This document shows, one piece after another, positions 35,171 to 45,685 of a DNA stretch of 64,000 nt. Within the stretch, counting starts at the first letter, position 1. Every line of letters starts with the position of its first letter. The translations under genes were made by a program, and so were the position numbers. The DNA is from Rhodamnia argentea (taxonomy: Eukaryota > Streptophyta > Magnoliopsida > Myrtales > Myrtaceae). The notes beneath the pieces are model-generated. The model searched no databases and was not told the DNA's origin. It saw nothing but the letters and a program-made list of their open reading frames with translations. The stretch is from contig NC_063156.1 of the NCBI RefSeq assembly GCF_020921035.1, positions 4,030,001-4,094,000 on the forward strand, written 5' to 3'.

Positions 35171-36486
35171 TGACTTTTATCATCCCGGGGTCTTTTTGAT
35201 CAGGGTCATCTCTCACATTGTTCAGTGTGCAGATAATCAAAACTGTGCATCCAGACCACCGCCACTCATGTAGAAGCAAAGAAAATTCTGGCGTTTGGAA
35301 GGAAGATCAGGGTTTTGTTTCCAAGCTTTTGTTTTATTATGCAAGTAAAAGTCGGCACAAAAAACAATCAACACCTGGTCCCATGAATGAAAAATTATGT
35401 GGAATCTTTTCTTCTGGTAATGGAAATACAAGAGATCAATTGTGGAATGACTTAGTGAAACTCATTAGCAGCCACAAGCTTCTTTGACACAAGTATCTGT
35501 GCAACATAATTGTCTTTCTATGGCTTCTTTCCCACATGATTGATCCAAGGTGCAGCTTAGGATTGCGTATCCTTTCATTTTTCTTCTAGATTCCACAGTT
35601 CAGATGGTCATTAAAATTAAACAAAAAAGTTAATGATTGATTAAAGGGGATCGAAGCCGAAATAAACTAAATTTTGTTTCGGTGTGAACATTGTTCTCAC
35701 GGTTCAGTTCGGCTTCGTTTTAGAATTCTCAAAGGAAACGTATGAGGTTCCTTTCAGAAAGCAAGAGTGGCAAGATTGAATCAGTCACCTTATGGTCCGG
35801 TTTGTCGTTGTCATATAGTGATGTAAGACCATGAACAGAAAATTTGTGGATCCCCATTCATCACCCAAGATTCAGGATCCAGTTGATGTTGCATGTTTTG
35901 AGCTTGGTTGAGCTGCAATTTTGGGGGTAGGAGAGAAGGCTTAGAGATCGGAGTGTTAGTCGATCCTCAATCTTCATAAATGGTTGCCCTGTCATCCCAG
36001 GATCGATGACAAACACATGCCCTTTCTTCGCAGTATTGCTCGTAATTCCTAATGGATTGATTTCCTCCAAAAGGAAAATTAGACTGGTTCACCAAGTGTA
36101 TCTTCAGAAAGAACTTAAGGAGACCATAAGAGCCGTTTACAAGTAATCTTCGATCGATGTCAGTTGTTAAATTGTAGAGCATGTCAACATTTTGAGCACT
36201 TGAACCAGCAGAATGTCTCACCAGCAACAATGACATTATGAAGTCTGGGTTGTCATGCCAGAAAACTTGCATATAAAAACAAACCAACAGAAATTGAGTG
36301 CTATGGATCTTAGTGGGGCGGCCTTTAATGGTGGAAGAGTAATTGCTAAAATGGTGACTGAATTATTTGGCATCTGTGATACACATGATCATTGCACTTT
36401 GTTGGGGTGTTTCTGTAATAACTTTATTCTTCTCAGGACCGAGTTTGTACGTGGACTTACAGTAGTACAGCCAGAAATTTGATCCC
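35171..36486. other. Intergenic, possible decayed exons
   Basis: An 89-aa plus-strand frame (35218-35487) begins after a possible acceptor GTGTGCAG at about 35232 and a 106-aa minus-strand frame occupies 35967-36287. Neither resembles a family I recognise nor has a matching partner exon. I can say only that their composition is not obviously low-complexity. Confidence 0.35.
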
Positions 36487-37576
36487 TTATAGCAGCCAAG
36501 GAGTGCGTCTTCTCAAGCGCTCTAACACACGCTTTTCACCAGTAAGGCACTCGACCAGCTCTGAGTAGTGCGAGGAGATCAAATAAACACCACAGCAGTA
36601 TATACAATTCAGTTTAGAGTAGAGACCATAGGTGCTACAATATAGACTATATCTGATCAAGCAGACGCACGTCGGTCTTGGTCAGGGGGTTTAAAAACAC
36701 AAAATATCAACCAAATTGGACTTGTGCTGTCTTGGAAAGATAATTACCGTTGGCATATATGCGGCAATCATGAATACCCATCTTCCAGTCAGTTCCCCAA
36801 GTATCGTTAAATTTAAGTGCAATGTCCAGGGAATCCCCTTTACTAGATCCCACAAACCAGCATCTTTGTTTCGGTAGCCTTTTCATTGTTCTTCTAAGAA
36901 GAGTTCCTTGAGAAGAAAGGGTGTAGATTCATTAGGCAACATGACTGAACAAAGACAAGACGAACTTCAGGCCTGACCATATTCATAACCAAAAACTTTG
37001 CAAAATCAGCATCTCAAACTAAACTTACTCATATTCAGCATTTGTACATCTCGATAGCAGAAGAATTCATGTACTAACCTGGAACCGATCTACCCGGCAA
37101 GGCTGCAAGTGCCAGCGCAAACACATCTTCGGGGTCTTCAGGTTGAAAATCAAATACAGATGCCTAAAAAGACATTCATAAAAAGTGCTTGAAAATTAAT
37201 GCCAACATCCATATAAAATCCACTCTTTGTTCAGGCAAAGCTTCATTAGATTCCAAGAAATATTCCAGTCATCCATCACCACACGATGACCCAACAAATT
37301 GACTTCCAAACCCATATCTGTCAACTAAAGTCTCTGAAATTTGAGAAATGAAAAAGACAAGCCATGCAACGTAATCATCACAACCTGAGAATTGGATGGT
37401 GGTAAAGAGGTTTTGATGATGACTAGGAAATGTTGCAAATCCCAGAGATGGAGTTTGTGAAGAGCTAATGTCACCGAGTGAGCTGGTTCTGTTTTTGCTT
37501 GAAATGGCAGTGCCGCTACATACACTTTGTCTCTTCCACTAATATTTACCATCGATTGTATTGACGCCAATGCCAT
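36487..37576 (-). CDS. Uncharacterised plant protein, possible permuted papain-like fold (paralogue A)
   Basis: Exons on the minus strand: 37576-37385, 37163-37079, 36906-36748 and 36560-36487, giving 169 aa in one open frame. Conserved blocks: RDKVYVAALPFQAK, LWDLQHFLVIIKT, VFDFQPEDPED, LPKQRCWFVGSS, FNDTWGTDWKMGIHDCRIYAN, LVECLTGEKRVLERLRR. I know this as a conserved plant family without assigned function. The His of the early strand (W-D-x-Q-H-F) and a late Cys after His-Asp (H-D-C-R-x-Y) in front of L-x-G resemble the permuted NlpC/P60-LRAT-PPPDE layout; this is inference. All splice sites are GT-AG and the phases match gene B exactly. The copy has drifted more than gene B: one extra codon in exon 2, G to E at the last junction, D to I after HDCR, and a changed C-terminus (RRRTPWLL). 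Confidence 0.75.
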
Positions 37577-38147
37577 TTCTGTAAATTAATCAGACTGTTG
37601 GTGGTAGTTAAGAGAAGCGAAGAAGAGGCAAAGTTCGGATAATCTGCTGATGAATGCTTGTCGGTCTCGAAAAATCCATGCCTGACAATGGACTGCATAA
37701 ATGGGATTGCTCATTGGAATAGAAAATCGAAATATCCAACCAATTCCTTTAAATCCTGTTGATGTCCATCATCAAAAATACTCCTTTTACTAAATTTTAT
37801 GCTGCAAAAACTAAATGTTAATCTCATAATTAGCTTCCACCATGGCATCTCTTCCTGGTTGGGAACTCAATCAGTCAAATTATCTGCAGCAGAAACTAGT
37901 GGTAATGACAGCATAAAGCGCATTCCTTATATTCCGAGAAGATCATCATAAAAGCAATCCGAAAGATCAATTAGTATTGATAAATACAGTGGGGGAAGAA
38001 ATTGATCAAATTCATAAATAAGAAATGGATTTGAAAGTATAAGCCTACCACTTTCAATGGTATTTTTCACTCAACTGTGTTCTTCTTGGTACCAAGAACA
38101 TAGGTTAAGTTACAAAGTTAAAACATTGTAACCAGCAAGTTGATGCC
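37577..38147. other. Spacer between the tandem pair
   Basis: 570 bases holding the promoter of paralogue A and the 3' flank of paralogue B. No clear TATA box and no other feature seen. Confidence 0.6.
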
Positions 38148-39224
38148 CTAGTCCGGATCACCAGAACTTCTTCTCAAGCGCTCTAGCACATCCTTTTCCC
38201 CAGTAAGGTGCTCAACCAGTCCTGTGCACAAAAGTTTTATAAGATCAGAAAAGGATCATGATAGCATCTAAAAGTTAAAGTGAGAGGTAAATCATTTATT
38301 TGACAATGTATATAGCTTATTCGATCAAAGAGACCCAAGCAACATCGACAGGTACATACAAGCACAAACATATGAAGGAGCTGAATTTTGTCCTGTCAAA
38401 TTGGTTACCATTGGTATAATCACGGCAGTCGTGATGCCCAATTTTCAAGTCAGTCTCCCAATGGTTGCTGAACTTATATGCAACATCCAGAGCATGCTCT
38501 CCACATGATCCCACAAACCAGCACCTTTTTTTCGGTAGCTTTGTCAACTTTCTTTTGAAAACAGTTCCTGAAAGAAGAATGTAGATTCGTTACGCAAACA
38601 CAGACCGGACAAAGTCGAGATCGATATGAATTTCAATCTCCAAGTCTGACCGTACTTTTATTACCGGGATTCCGCTTGATCAGCAACTCTCTCTTTTAGG
38701 ACCAAACTGACTCTAACTTAGAAAACAAGCTAAAAATTTCCATGCAATTGCAGAGGACTGTAGTAGTTGGAGAATCCATAGACTAACCTGGAATCGATCT
38801 ACCTGACAAGGCTGCAAGTGCCACATACGCATTTTCAGGGTCTTCAGGTTGAAAATCAAACACAAATGCCTGAAACAAGAAAAAAAAATCAGAGGGTATC
38901 CCATCAACAAAAGAAAACCCAGCAATTTAATTGACTTCCAGAACCACACCTATCAACAAACTTGCCCCTTTATGAACAATTCAAAGTGGGAAACGAAAAT
39001 CAAAATCCACGCGAACACAATCAATCAAGAACCTGAGAGTCGGTTGGTGGTGAAGAGGTCCTGATGATGACCATGAAATGCTGGAAGTCCCAGAGCTTGA
39101 GCGAATAGGCAGCTGATGTCAGCAGCTGAGCTGGTCCTCTCGTTGCTCTGAGCGGCACCGCCGCCACGTACACTTCGTCTCTGCCGGCGATTCTCGCCGG
39201 CGACTTTAGCGGCGCCGTCGCCAT
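38148..39224 (-). CDS. Uncharacterised plant protein, possible permuted papain-like fold (paralogue B)
   Basis: Exons on the minus strand: 39224-39033, 38869-38788, 38567-38409 and 38221-38148, 168 aa, all GT-AG. Blocks: GRDEVYVAAVPLRATRGPAQ, YSLKLWDFQHFMVIIRT, FVFDFQPEDPENAYVALAAL, KRCWFVGSCGEHALDVAYKF, WETDLKIGHHDCRDYTNGL, VEHLTGEKDVLERLRR. This is the less changed member of the pair and agrees with the plant-wide form of the family as I remember it. A His in the QHFMVI strand, followed about 90 residues later by HDCRDYTN and LTG, is what a permuted papain-like fold would show (His early, Cys late, as in NCEHF of LRAT). No signal peptide or membrane segment is visible, so it is probably soluble. 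Substrate and pathway are unknown. Confidence 0.82.
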
Positions 39225-40045
39225 TTCTCGCCGACTGAGCCGACGGTTGGTGGGCAGTTAAAGAGACGGAGGAGGGGGGGACAGTTCGGATAATCTGCTA
39301 ATGAATCCTCGTCCGTCAATCTTGATTGGAGAATAATCCGACGGCTGCCATTTAGCCGCTCAAATGGGCTCTCGATTCGCAAAGAGCTAGGCCCAATGTG
39401 AAAAATGAAAAACCACAAAAATAACTTTTCAACCAAAAAATCCATCTTAAAATAGATAATTTTTTTTTTACTCAAGGCAATTTGTCAACTACTCTTAAAA
39501 TAATTTTTTTATCTATCAATATTCATATATATTGGAACCTACTAGCATTTTTAAAATAACGTATAAGCATCAACCGGTGCGATTAAAATGGGGTTTTTTT
39601 TTTTTCCGAAAGTTTCAATAAAAGGAGTCGATCACCGATATCGAACTTTAGTCCGGGAAAGTGATCAAAAGCGAATTTAACAAGGTTAACCGAGTAATAA
39701 GCAAATAAGCATGCTATAACATCTATGACCATGAACAAAACATATAGAGCCTGCAGACTCGATAGAAGTTGCATTTATTCTTTATGTAAAAGGCCAAAGA
39801 GCAAAATCCCAAGACCAGGAATCATGAACTCCTCTTGGGATCTGCCAAGTGACACGGCCAATCCACAAAGAGATACTAGATAGAATTCTTACAATAACAG
39901 AAACATCGTTGAACCAGTAAATTTGCTTTATTAGATCCTAGGACCAAGTCACTGAAACAAACCCCCCCAGCAACCCAACACTTCATACACAGACAAGAAC
40001 TTGCTCACTCCCTCACTCACTTGCTGACTGACTTCCAGAGACACA
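39225..40045. other. Intergenic, promoter of paralogue B and 3' region of the acidic-protein gene
   Basis: No gene. T- and A-rich tracts lie at about 39460 and 39595. The part from about 39780 to 40045 is probably the 3'UTR of the following minus-strand gene. Confidence 0.6.
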
Positions 40046-40883
40046 TCACTCCTCTGTAGTCTTCTTCTCTTCAACTTCTTCTGCAGTAGCTCCCTTCTCT
40101 CCCTCCTCTACTTCCCCTTTGACATCATCCTCTTTCGGAGCCTCCACGGCGGAGTCCGGGTCCGGTTCGGCCACGGCCGTCTCTTCAGTCTCCGCCTTGC
40201 CGGCCACGACTGCCTCGGGTTCCGCTGATTTCGGGTCGGCTTCTGCTGCTCCTTCCTCCTCGTTCTCTGCCGGCTCCGGTGCCACCTTGGAGGTCTCCTT
40301 TGGCGCCTCGACTTCTTTTTCTTCTTTCGATTCGGTCTGCTTTCCTTCAGTTGTTTTGAGGACACCATCTTGTTGTTTGGCCTCGGGACTCTCGGTTACG
40401 GTCACGGTCTCGGTCTCGGCTGGCTCTTCTTGATCTTCTTCTTTCTTGGGGTCTTCTTTTGGTGCAGCCACCTCCGCTTCCTCTTGATGGACATGAGTCT
40501 TGATCAGCTCTTCAGGCTTGTCCTCCACAAGAGCAGCTTGTGCTGACACAACCTGTTTCATCCCACATAAATCACCTCATATATACAGATCAGCAACATA
40601 AACACAACCGTATGAAGTCATATATACTTGGTCGATCCTTTCATTCAAAAATTTCTTCTAGTTATAACACGATCGGTCATTTTCGGGCGTCTTTCGGCGA
40701 ACTTTGCAATTCACTAGCTTGTCATAAAATGAATGACAGATCACCAATCGATCGTAATTGTCCTACTTGGCATAGACAGTTTTCGGAATTCATCTCTTCT
40801 ATTAGAGCTGAACATGTCGAACCACGGCTTCTATTCCAACAACTTTAATGAGTAGTTATTAGAGTTACCTCGACCGTGGCCAT
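40046..40883 (-). CDS. Acidic Glu/Lys-rich, probably disordered protein
   Basis: Two exons on the minus strand: 40883-40869 (MATVE) and 40552-40046, 173 aa. The short first exon and GT-AG intron (40553-40868) give the start MATVEVVSAQAALVEDKPEE. I recognise this as typical of a plant family of small acidic proteins with no firm function. The remainder is dominated by Glu, Ala, Lys, Pro and Thr in imperfect EAPKE, EEP and PKEDP repeats, with no hydrophobic core and no membrane segment, so it should be intrinsically disordered. Automatic annotations often call such proteins neurofilament- or futsch-like because of composition alone. A frame starting MKQ at 40561 reads from the intron and is not preferred. 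Confidence 0.8.
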
Positions 40884-41047
40884 CGGAGGTCCAAAGGAAC
40901 CACTTTTTGCAAAAAGCTGCTTAGAAAATAAACAGAAGCTCAAGCTATGTGGGCCAAAATTGAGGGCTGAAAGAGGGAGGAGGAACGAGCTTAGTGGAGG
41001 GTTGGACTATAGAAGAGTGAGATGAAGATGATCAAGTGGGACAAGCT

Positions 41048-41054
41048 ATTTATA
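41048..41054 (-). promoter_or_regulatory. Probable TATA box of the acidic-protein gene
   Basis: On the minus strand CCTATAAATAG, about 165 bases before the ATG at 40883. Confidence 0.6.
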
Positions 41055-41339
41055 GGAGAATGAGTTGGTGAAATTAGGGGTAAAAATGGAAGAGAATAAA
41101 GAGAAAGAGAAGGATTGGAAGAATCTTGGGATTTGACACACTCCTCATTCACTGGCTCCTAGAAAATTAAGCATGTTGGTGTAATAATAATACTAAGAAA
41201 AAAAAAATAAAAAAATCTCTAAATATTTTTCATCGTTCATCTGAGAAAAAAGCTTAACTGATGGTCATCATTACTATTGCAAGTGACGGTGACATCTAAG
41301 CCACAAGATATAATATGAAAAAGGTAACAGTTGCCTATA

Positions 41340-41945
41340 GGGAGACGTGTAAAAAAAATCCTAAACCTATTGTATTAGTGTCAATTCAGTTCTAAATCCT
41401 ATTTTAGTGCCAATTCAATCTTAAATCTTTTGCATTGGTTCTAATTAAGTCATAAATCTTTTATTTGTGTTAATTTAGTCCTAAACCTTCTGCATTATTA
41501 TCGATTCGGTCTTAAATCTTTTATATTTATGCAAATTGAGTTTATCCGATCAATTTTGATTGAAAATCGCTGACGTGGACATCGATTGTCCTACATGGCA
41601 CGGCTAGCGCTAACATGGACTTTTTTTAATATTATTTTAATATTTTAAATAATTTTTAAAGCATTCTTTTGGTTTTTTAAAAAATTATTTTTAAAAACTA
41701 TTTAAAATATAAAAAAAACATTTAAAAAAATATTCACGTTAGCGCCAACTGTGCCACGTAGGATAATTGACTTCCATACAAGTGATTTCCATTTAAAATT
41801 GGCTAAATTGACTCAATTGACATAAATGCAAAATTTTTAGGACTAAATTGGTACTATTGTAAAAGGTTTAGGACTGAATTGGCACCGAAAAAAGGTTTAG
41901 GACTGAATTGGTTTAAGACTTTTTTGACACTTTTTCCCGTTGCCC
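41340..41945. repeat. Inverted-repeat element, TCCTAAACC family
   Basis: Left end GGGAGACGTGTAAAAAAAATCC, right end GACTTTTTTGACACTTTTTCCC, inverse to each other. Tandem units CCTAAACCTTCTGCATT on the left, AGGTTTAGGACTGAATTGG on the right. The inner pair ACATGGCACGGCTAGCGC and GCCAACTGTGCCACGTAGG is inverse. The centre is AT-rich, without the GC cassette. Confidence 0.85.
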
Positions 41946-44823
41946 ATATAACACCGCTATTGTTATATTAAAAGTCCAACTGGTGGTTCACATACCACCG
42001 TTGCTAACGGTGACCGTTCTGCTAGCACTACCCTTCATCTAAATACAAATTAAATGAGGATTTTTGATGATAAAGGGTGTTTTGGTCATTCTAATTGCGC
42101 CGGCGAAGAAACAAATATTTTGAAAAATAAGGCGACATGCGGTCGATATCGAAATTGAAAATTGAATTGCATTTTTTGGCATTTTCTCGAAAAAGTCTTT
42201 AATGATATAATTTTTTACATAGGGTATTCTTGCTCTATGATCTAGTCTTCATTGGAAAAGCCAAAGAATAGTGGAGGTCATATCAGCCACATCATCAACA
42301 TCATCCCTCTTTCGGTCTTCGAAGTCACTGTGTTTTGTGCAGCCCCCATTGAAGGCGACCTTAACTATCATTCGCTCACGTTCATGCCTTCTCATTTCCC
42401 CCTTCTTTCCGTTTTGTTTTGTTTTTTTTCTTTGTTTCGCCTCTTTCTTTTCTGGGGGTTTGATTTGTTCCTTCTTCTCTACTGATCTGTCAAGAAATTG
42501 TACTGTGACACCATCAATTCCACCACACTGTTCAACCAAATTGATCTAGGAGTAGTGCCCCTCATCTAGCCCCGACTGTTCTTGTTTAGGCGTTGAAAAT
42601 GTTCCAAGTTTGATAGAAAGAAAGTCTCGGCCCTGAAGAGTTGCAATTGAATTGGTTTTGACAAATTAGATGGACCTACAATGTGTGTCTACTTAGGAGT
42701 TACTAATAGTGTGCACCTATTAAGTGCAATGTACAATTAATAGTTCGTGCTGGACCAATTCCTATACTGGTTGAGAGATCATGCATTCGAATCACAACCA
42801 ATTTTCTTTTTTCTTTTTTATATATATTGAGAATGAATTGTATAGAAATTTAAATTTAAGCGAGATATATGTCTCTCCCCGTAAAAGTTTGTACTCTTCA
42901 TTATTTTCCGGTTTTCGCAATGTTTCTAGTGTTGAAAATTGAACAACTATTCTTTTTGGCCAGTTAGCAAAACGAAGACTATGGTTAAATCAAATTTTTA
43001 ATTTGGTAGTTAGTACTTGTTTACGGTGAAAGCTTTCCTATGTAGTTCGAGATTCGTGTCGGTACAAAGAAATATGAAAATTGTTCGCATTTTGGGTTAC
43101 AAACTGGTCCATCCCAAGGATTTGTCCAAGGCGCATCGGCATGGGAAATTGGGAATCCTGCACAAATTACTTGAGACAAACGCATGAAATTCATCATCCC
43201 CACTAACTCGAAAATAAACCTAATCGAAAGCTATAGACTGAACTCTGGCATTATTATTGTCATTGTCCTACATAGCGACAGATATTGACTATGGTGAGTC
43301 ATTAGTCACAATAATTCTCTAGTTGTATCATCCTCTTTCATTATCATTCCACTTGCATCCCCACGTACCTCACATTTTTACATTATTCGATTCCACCCTC
43401 TGTGTATTATAATAGTCTTGTGGGCAATCTAAAGTTGTGAAAGCAGCCCATGCTTGTATGTTTTCAAATTTCCAAAAGTGTAGAGTTTGGCAGATTGAAA
43501 AGACCTTACATTATACTATGCGGTGTTACTCGGCTAAGTTTTACTGACGTGTACAAATCATTTCGTCCACGTGCACGAGAGTAGTAGCCAAGGCCAAAGT
43601 TACTATCAATGAGACCGATGTTGCTTAAAAATAAAATTTGTGTCCTCAGTTTAGTATCTGATAACAGTCAAGTAACGCTGCATGAGCTGATTAATGTAAG
43701 AGTAAATGGAACTATCAAATTATTCAACGGAGAAGATAGTCGTGGAAGTAATAGTAAATTGCTCTATAGCATCTCGATCAATCTCATGAAAGCATTTTTC
43801 ATGGGTCCACATCACCTGACTACTTTTCGTGTTTCATTGGGATAGCCAAATTGGAATGGGATGACTCAGCTTCAGGAAAAAGAAACCGTCCTTGCCTCGA
43901 TTTTCTTATTGAAATAATCGAGATCATATGTAAAAAAAAAAAAAAAGAAAAGAAAAAAAACATCTTCGTTCTTCTAACGAAATTCATTTGATTGATATTA
44001 TCTACTAATTCGAACATAAATTCAAGAATATCTAATATGATGAAGAAAACCAAAATCGTTCTCTAAATCAAACTAAAAAGATTACAAAATGGGTACAAGC
44101 TTCTTTTCAGCTATGAAATACTATGCTTATTTGAAATTGGGGTTGGGCAATGAGGTTGGGCGGTGGAAAAGGCCCACTAGCCACCACCATATTCATGCAA
44201 GAGCCTCACACGAGCTTGTTCACGAAGTGACTGCTGGCCATTTGGATGATACCACGTGGCTGCCAGCACGCCGACCAATGGGAAGGAGACGTTCCTCATT
44301 CTCATTATTGAAGTGAACGGGGAGGAGGTAATTCATGACAATAATTCAAGAATCTAGTGTATTGCGCTCGAACTCTGGAGTTAGCTAATGAAGTCAATAG
44401 AGAGGGAGAGCTTAGTCGCATACATGCAATGAATCGTAATAGAAGATGCATATTTTCGAGCAATATGATTGATCGGTTAGCTACGTCGGTTGTATAAACT
44501 TGGAAGAACTTGTCTTTCGATACACAATAGTGTACTTTCGAGAAAGCCGAGTAGCATTCTAGCGATAGGTGAATCAAAATGAAAATTTTAAATCATGGCC
44601 TGAAGTGGGATTATTTTTCCAAAAGAGGATCTAGAATGTAATTTATTTCAAATAAGGCCTTGAACTTGTTAGCGGCCAAATCTTTGTCCGCCGACAAAAT
44701 TGGCAGGCATTTTCGTAAAAAATTGAAAAATTAGATAGAAAAGGGGAGGATTCGATGGTTGGGGTGAGGACCCACGAACAACGAGATTCCGACGTCTATT
44801 GTCCGACTTAGGCGATTGTAATT
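41946..44823. other. Intergenic, no recognisable gene
   Basis: Mostly AT-rich. Short frames at 42249-42549 (pyrimidine/purine-rich), 43609-43845 and 44089-44316 have no family resemblance. An A/G-rich run lies at about 43930-43960. Confidence 0.6.
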
Positions 44824-45318
44824 GGAAAAATTATCAAAAAAATCTAATTAATCCTATAGCAAGAATGGCAATTCAATCACAAATCTTTGTTTTGCCTATT
44901 GAGTCCTAAACCTTTTGCATTTGTGTCAATTCGGTTCATCCTACCAACTTTGACTCGTTGATGCAATTTCTAATAATATTTTAATATTTTAAATTTAATA
45001 TTTTTTTATTTTTTGCTTCTCCTTCTTCGGAGATCGGCCATCGGCGAGGGCCGAGCCACCCTCGCCCTCCCCGTGGTTGGGCAAGGCCGACCTCGCCTAG
45101 CGGCAGCTAGGGTGACCTCGCTATTGCTAGTCCTCGCCTCCGGCTGGTTGTCGATCCGGAGACTAGCTGGAGGAAGAAGGAGAAGAAAAAAAAGAATAAA
45201 TAAATAAGTAATTCGAAACAAATACTAAAATATCATTAAAATTGTCCAAGCCGGCGTCGGTGTCCAAGTTAGCGCGGGTCGGCCAAACTTTGTCGGACAG
45301 GCTGAATTAACACAAATG
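44824..45318. repeat. TCCTAAACC-family element, left part (split by copia)
   Basis: Begins GGAAAAATTATCAAAAAAATC and continues with units such as CCTAAACCTTTTGCATTTG. It includes a GC-rich centre (about 45030-45170: GGCGAGGGCCGAGCC, GGCAAGGCCGACCTCGCC) and GCCGGCGTCGG, and breaks at CACAAATG, where the copia LTR starts. Confidence 0.8.
45314..45318 (+). other. Copia target-site duplication, left (AAATG)
   Basis: AAATG directly before the 5' LTR; the identical pentamer follows the 3' LTR at 49832-49836. Confidence 0.92.
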
Positions 45319-45636
45319 TGTTATAAATATATTAATTATAGGTGGATGCTTTACCTTTCACCATTTCCTCTTCCAATGTATGTTACAAATACATTGATAT
45401 ACATTGATGTACATTGATATGGATTGATGTTGCACCTTTCACATTCCATGAGCGATTTTTCCTCTCTCAATGTAATGTACCATCTAGCCTATAAATAGAG
45501 GCTTTTGTAAACTTGTTGAGGCAATGAAAAAGAGTTAACATTTGCTCCCCACTTCTCTCTTATCTCTTCTCTCATATTTCAAGTTGGTGTTATGTTTCTG
45601 AGTTGATTCCAAAGATCGCCGTTTATTTTTACAATA
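45319..45636 (+). repeat. Copia 5' LTR (318 bp)
   Basis: Begins TGTTATAAATATATT, ends TTTTTACAATA. Contains ACATTGATATACATTGATG short tandem repeats and TATAAATA at 45490-45497, the likely promoter. Differs from the 3' LTR at 6 of 318 positions, all transitions. The following ACGTTATCAGCACGA is at the primer-binding-site position. Confidence 0.95.
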
Positions 45637-45685
45637 CGTTATCAGCACGAACCGGTTAGAATCTTAGATATCACTCGAGTCATCA

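Noticed and set aside
40119-40433. Plus-strand Ser/Ala-rich frame
   Set aside because: Complement of the Glu/Lys-rich coding exon on the minus strand.
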